Shown piece by piece: positions 63,547 to 64,000 of a stretch of 64,000 bases of DNA. The translations under genes and the position numbers were made by a program. Each line of letters starts with the position of its first letter. Positions within the stretch are counted from its first letter, which is position 1. Under the pieces are notes generated by a model, which saw only the letters and a list, made by a program, of their open reading frames with translations, ran no database searches and was not told where the DNA came from. The DNA comes from VGSG01 sp040756375 (GTDB taxonomy: Bacteria > Desulfobacterota > Desulfomonilia > Desulfomonilales > Desulfomonilaceae), in NCBI GenBank assembly GCA_040756375.1, contig JBFLZC010000014.1:1-64000 (forward strand), written 5' to 3'.

Positions 63547-64000
63547 TTACTCCTGTTTGCCCCAGGGGATTTTGGTTGCTCGGAGAGGTGGTTCGGGCAT
63601 AGGTCTGCCTGCATCAAGGGTAGAATCTTTGGGTGTGGCGGTTTCAGCGGGTTTGCCCCAGAGGAGCTTCTTTTTTTCGGCCTTTGGAACTTCCTGGGTG
63701 GGTGTGTCGGGGGAATCGATAGGCTGATTCACGGTGACCACCGGCGCGGTGGGCAGGTCTGCCACGACGAAGTTGGCTCGTATCATGATTCGTGGAGCCT
63801 GGACATCGTCGGGAAAAGGTGGAAAAGGCTGCGCCGCGCGAATGGCCTGCAAGAGCGTCTGGTCCATTTCCGGATTCCCGGAGCTTTCCACCAGTTGGAT
63901 TGAATCGAGCGTGCCGCTCCTGGTCAGCGTGTAGTTCACCTTGACACGGCCTTTAACGGAACCAGTGCCTTCGAGCGCAACCGGGGTGCGCCAGACCTGT
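63547..64000 (-). CDS. TonB-like C-terminal domain protein (partial)
   Basis: The gene runs off the right edge of the window, so only the C-terminal ~150 residues are visible. They contain GRVKVNYTLTRSGTLDSIQL and SSGNPEMDQTLLQAIRAAQPF, the beta-strand/helix pattern of the TonB C-terminal domain (VxVxFTIxxdGxVxxvxvv.sSG...LD.aal.avr.a.PFPP). The tail is proline-rich (PDTPTQEVPK, GRPMPEPPLRATKIPWGK), which is unusual for TonB, whose domain normally ends the protein. It probably belongs to a TonB/TolA-type energy transducer or a related periplasmic protein. The start lies outside the window. Confidence 0.7.
   Translation of the reverse strand, partial: QVWRTPVALEGTGSVKGRVKVNYTLTRSGTLDSIQLVESSGNPEMDQTLLQAIRAAQPFPPFPDDVQAPRIMIRANFVVADLPTAPVVTVNQPIDSPDTPTQEVPKAEKKKLLWGKPAETATPKDSTLDAGRPMPEPPLRATKIPWGKQE

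Overview
The window reads as chromosomal DNA of an anaerobic, Gram-negative bacterium of the former Deltaproteobacteria (Desulfobacterota, perhaps Desulfomonile-like). This is an inference. It rests on the mix of a PxxKW-type cysteine-rich protein, a small 4Fe-4S protein, an acetate kinase next to a phosphotransacylase-type protein, HslUV, a TonB-type C-terminus, large surface-glycan clusters and many palindromic intergenic repeats. No rRNA gene or CRISPR array was seen. One tRNA gene is present.

Layout. (1) 1-4200: an SGNH-like membrane-anchored protein, a divergent elongation factor G and a MOSC protein. (2) 4247-18448: tRNA-Gly(GCC), then a probable 14-kb genomic island. A 59-bp direct repeat of the tRNA 3' end bounds it, and an integrase N-terminal stub lies beside the far repeat. 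Its cargo is a B12/radical-SAM protein, a polyprenyl-phosphate-type glycosyltransferase, an FAD oxidoreductase, an asparagine-synthase-like amidotransferase, a seven-repeat EAR lipoprotein, a split FAO-like alcohol oxidase/dehydrogenase, an SDR, a methyltransferase and a convergent polytopic membrane protein. (3) 18519-21887: O-antigen-ligase-like protein, RRM protein, FKBP-type isomerase and DJ-1/PfpI protein. (4) 21981-22474: a MITE-like element and a palindromic repeat. (5) 22695-50130: an EPS-type MarR regulator followed by a long surface-polysaccharide cluster. It holds glycosyltransferases, methyltransferases, gmd/fcl for GDP-fucose, a DegT aminotransferase, an inverted HldE-like fusion, several SDRs, NeuA- and NeuB-like enzymes and a GT42/DUF115-like protein. 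A restriction-modification pair (26323-29308) interrupts it. (6) 50544-53591: xerC, hslV, hslU. (7) 53886-55513: small cysteine-rich and Fe-S proteins. (8) 55582-55750: an assembly gap inside a hairpin repeat. (9) 55785-61096: crotonase, a 901-aa Buk-like/Ptb-like fusion and acetate kinase. (10) 61443-64000: a pentapeptide-repeat membrane protein and a TonB-like gene cut by the window edge.

How the parts work together. Most of the window builds cell-surface glycans. The main cluster can make GDP-fucose, probably an aminodeoxy sugar, an activated heptose- or phosphosugar-type nucleotide, and a CMP-activated nonulosonic acid. Its glycosyltransferases and methyltransferases would assemble and decorate the chain, and the O-antigen-ligase-like protein could polymerise or ligate it. 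The island looks like a horizontally acquired module for a second, unusual modified glycan or lipid. At the right end, crotonase, the Buk/Ptb-like fusion and AckA suggest acyl-CoA/acyl-phosphate energy metabolism.

The leading candidates for something new are the 901-aa fusion, the tRNA-Gly island cargo with its split oxidase, the inverted nucleotidyltransferase-kinase fusion and the GT42/DUF115-like protein next to a SAF-less NeuB.
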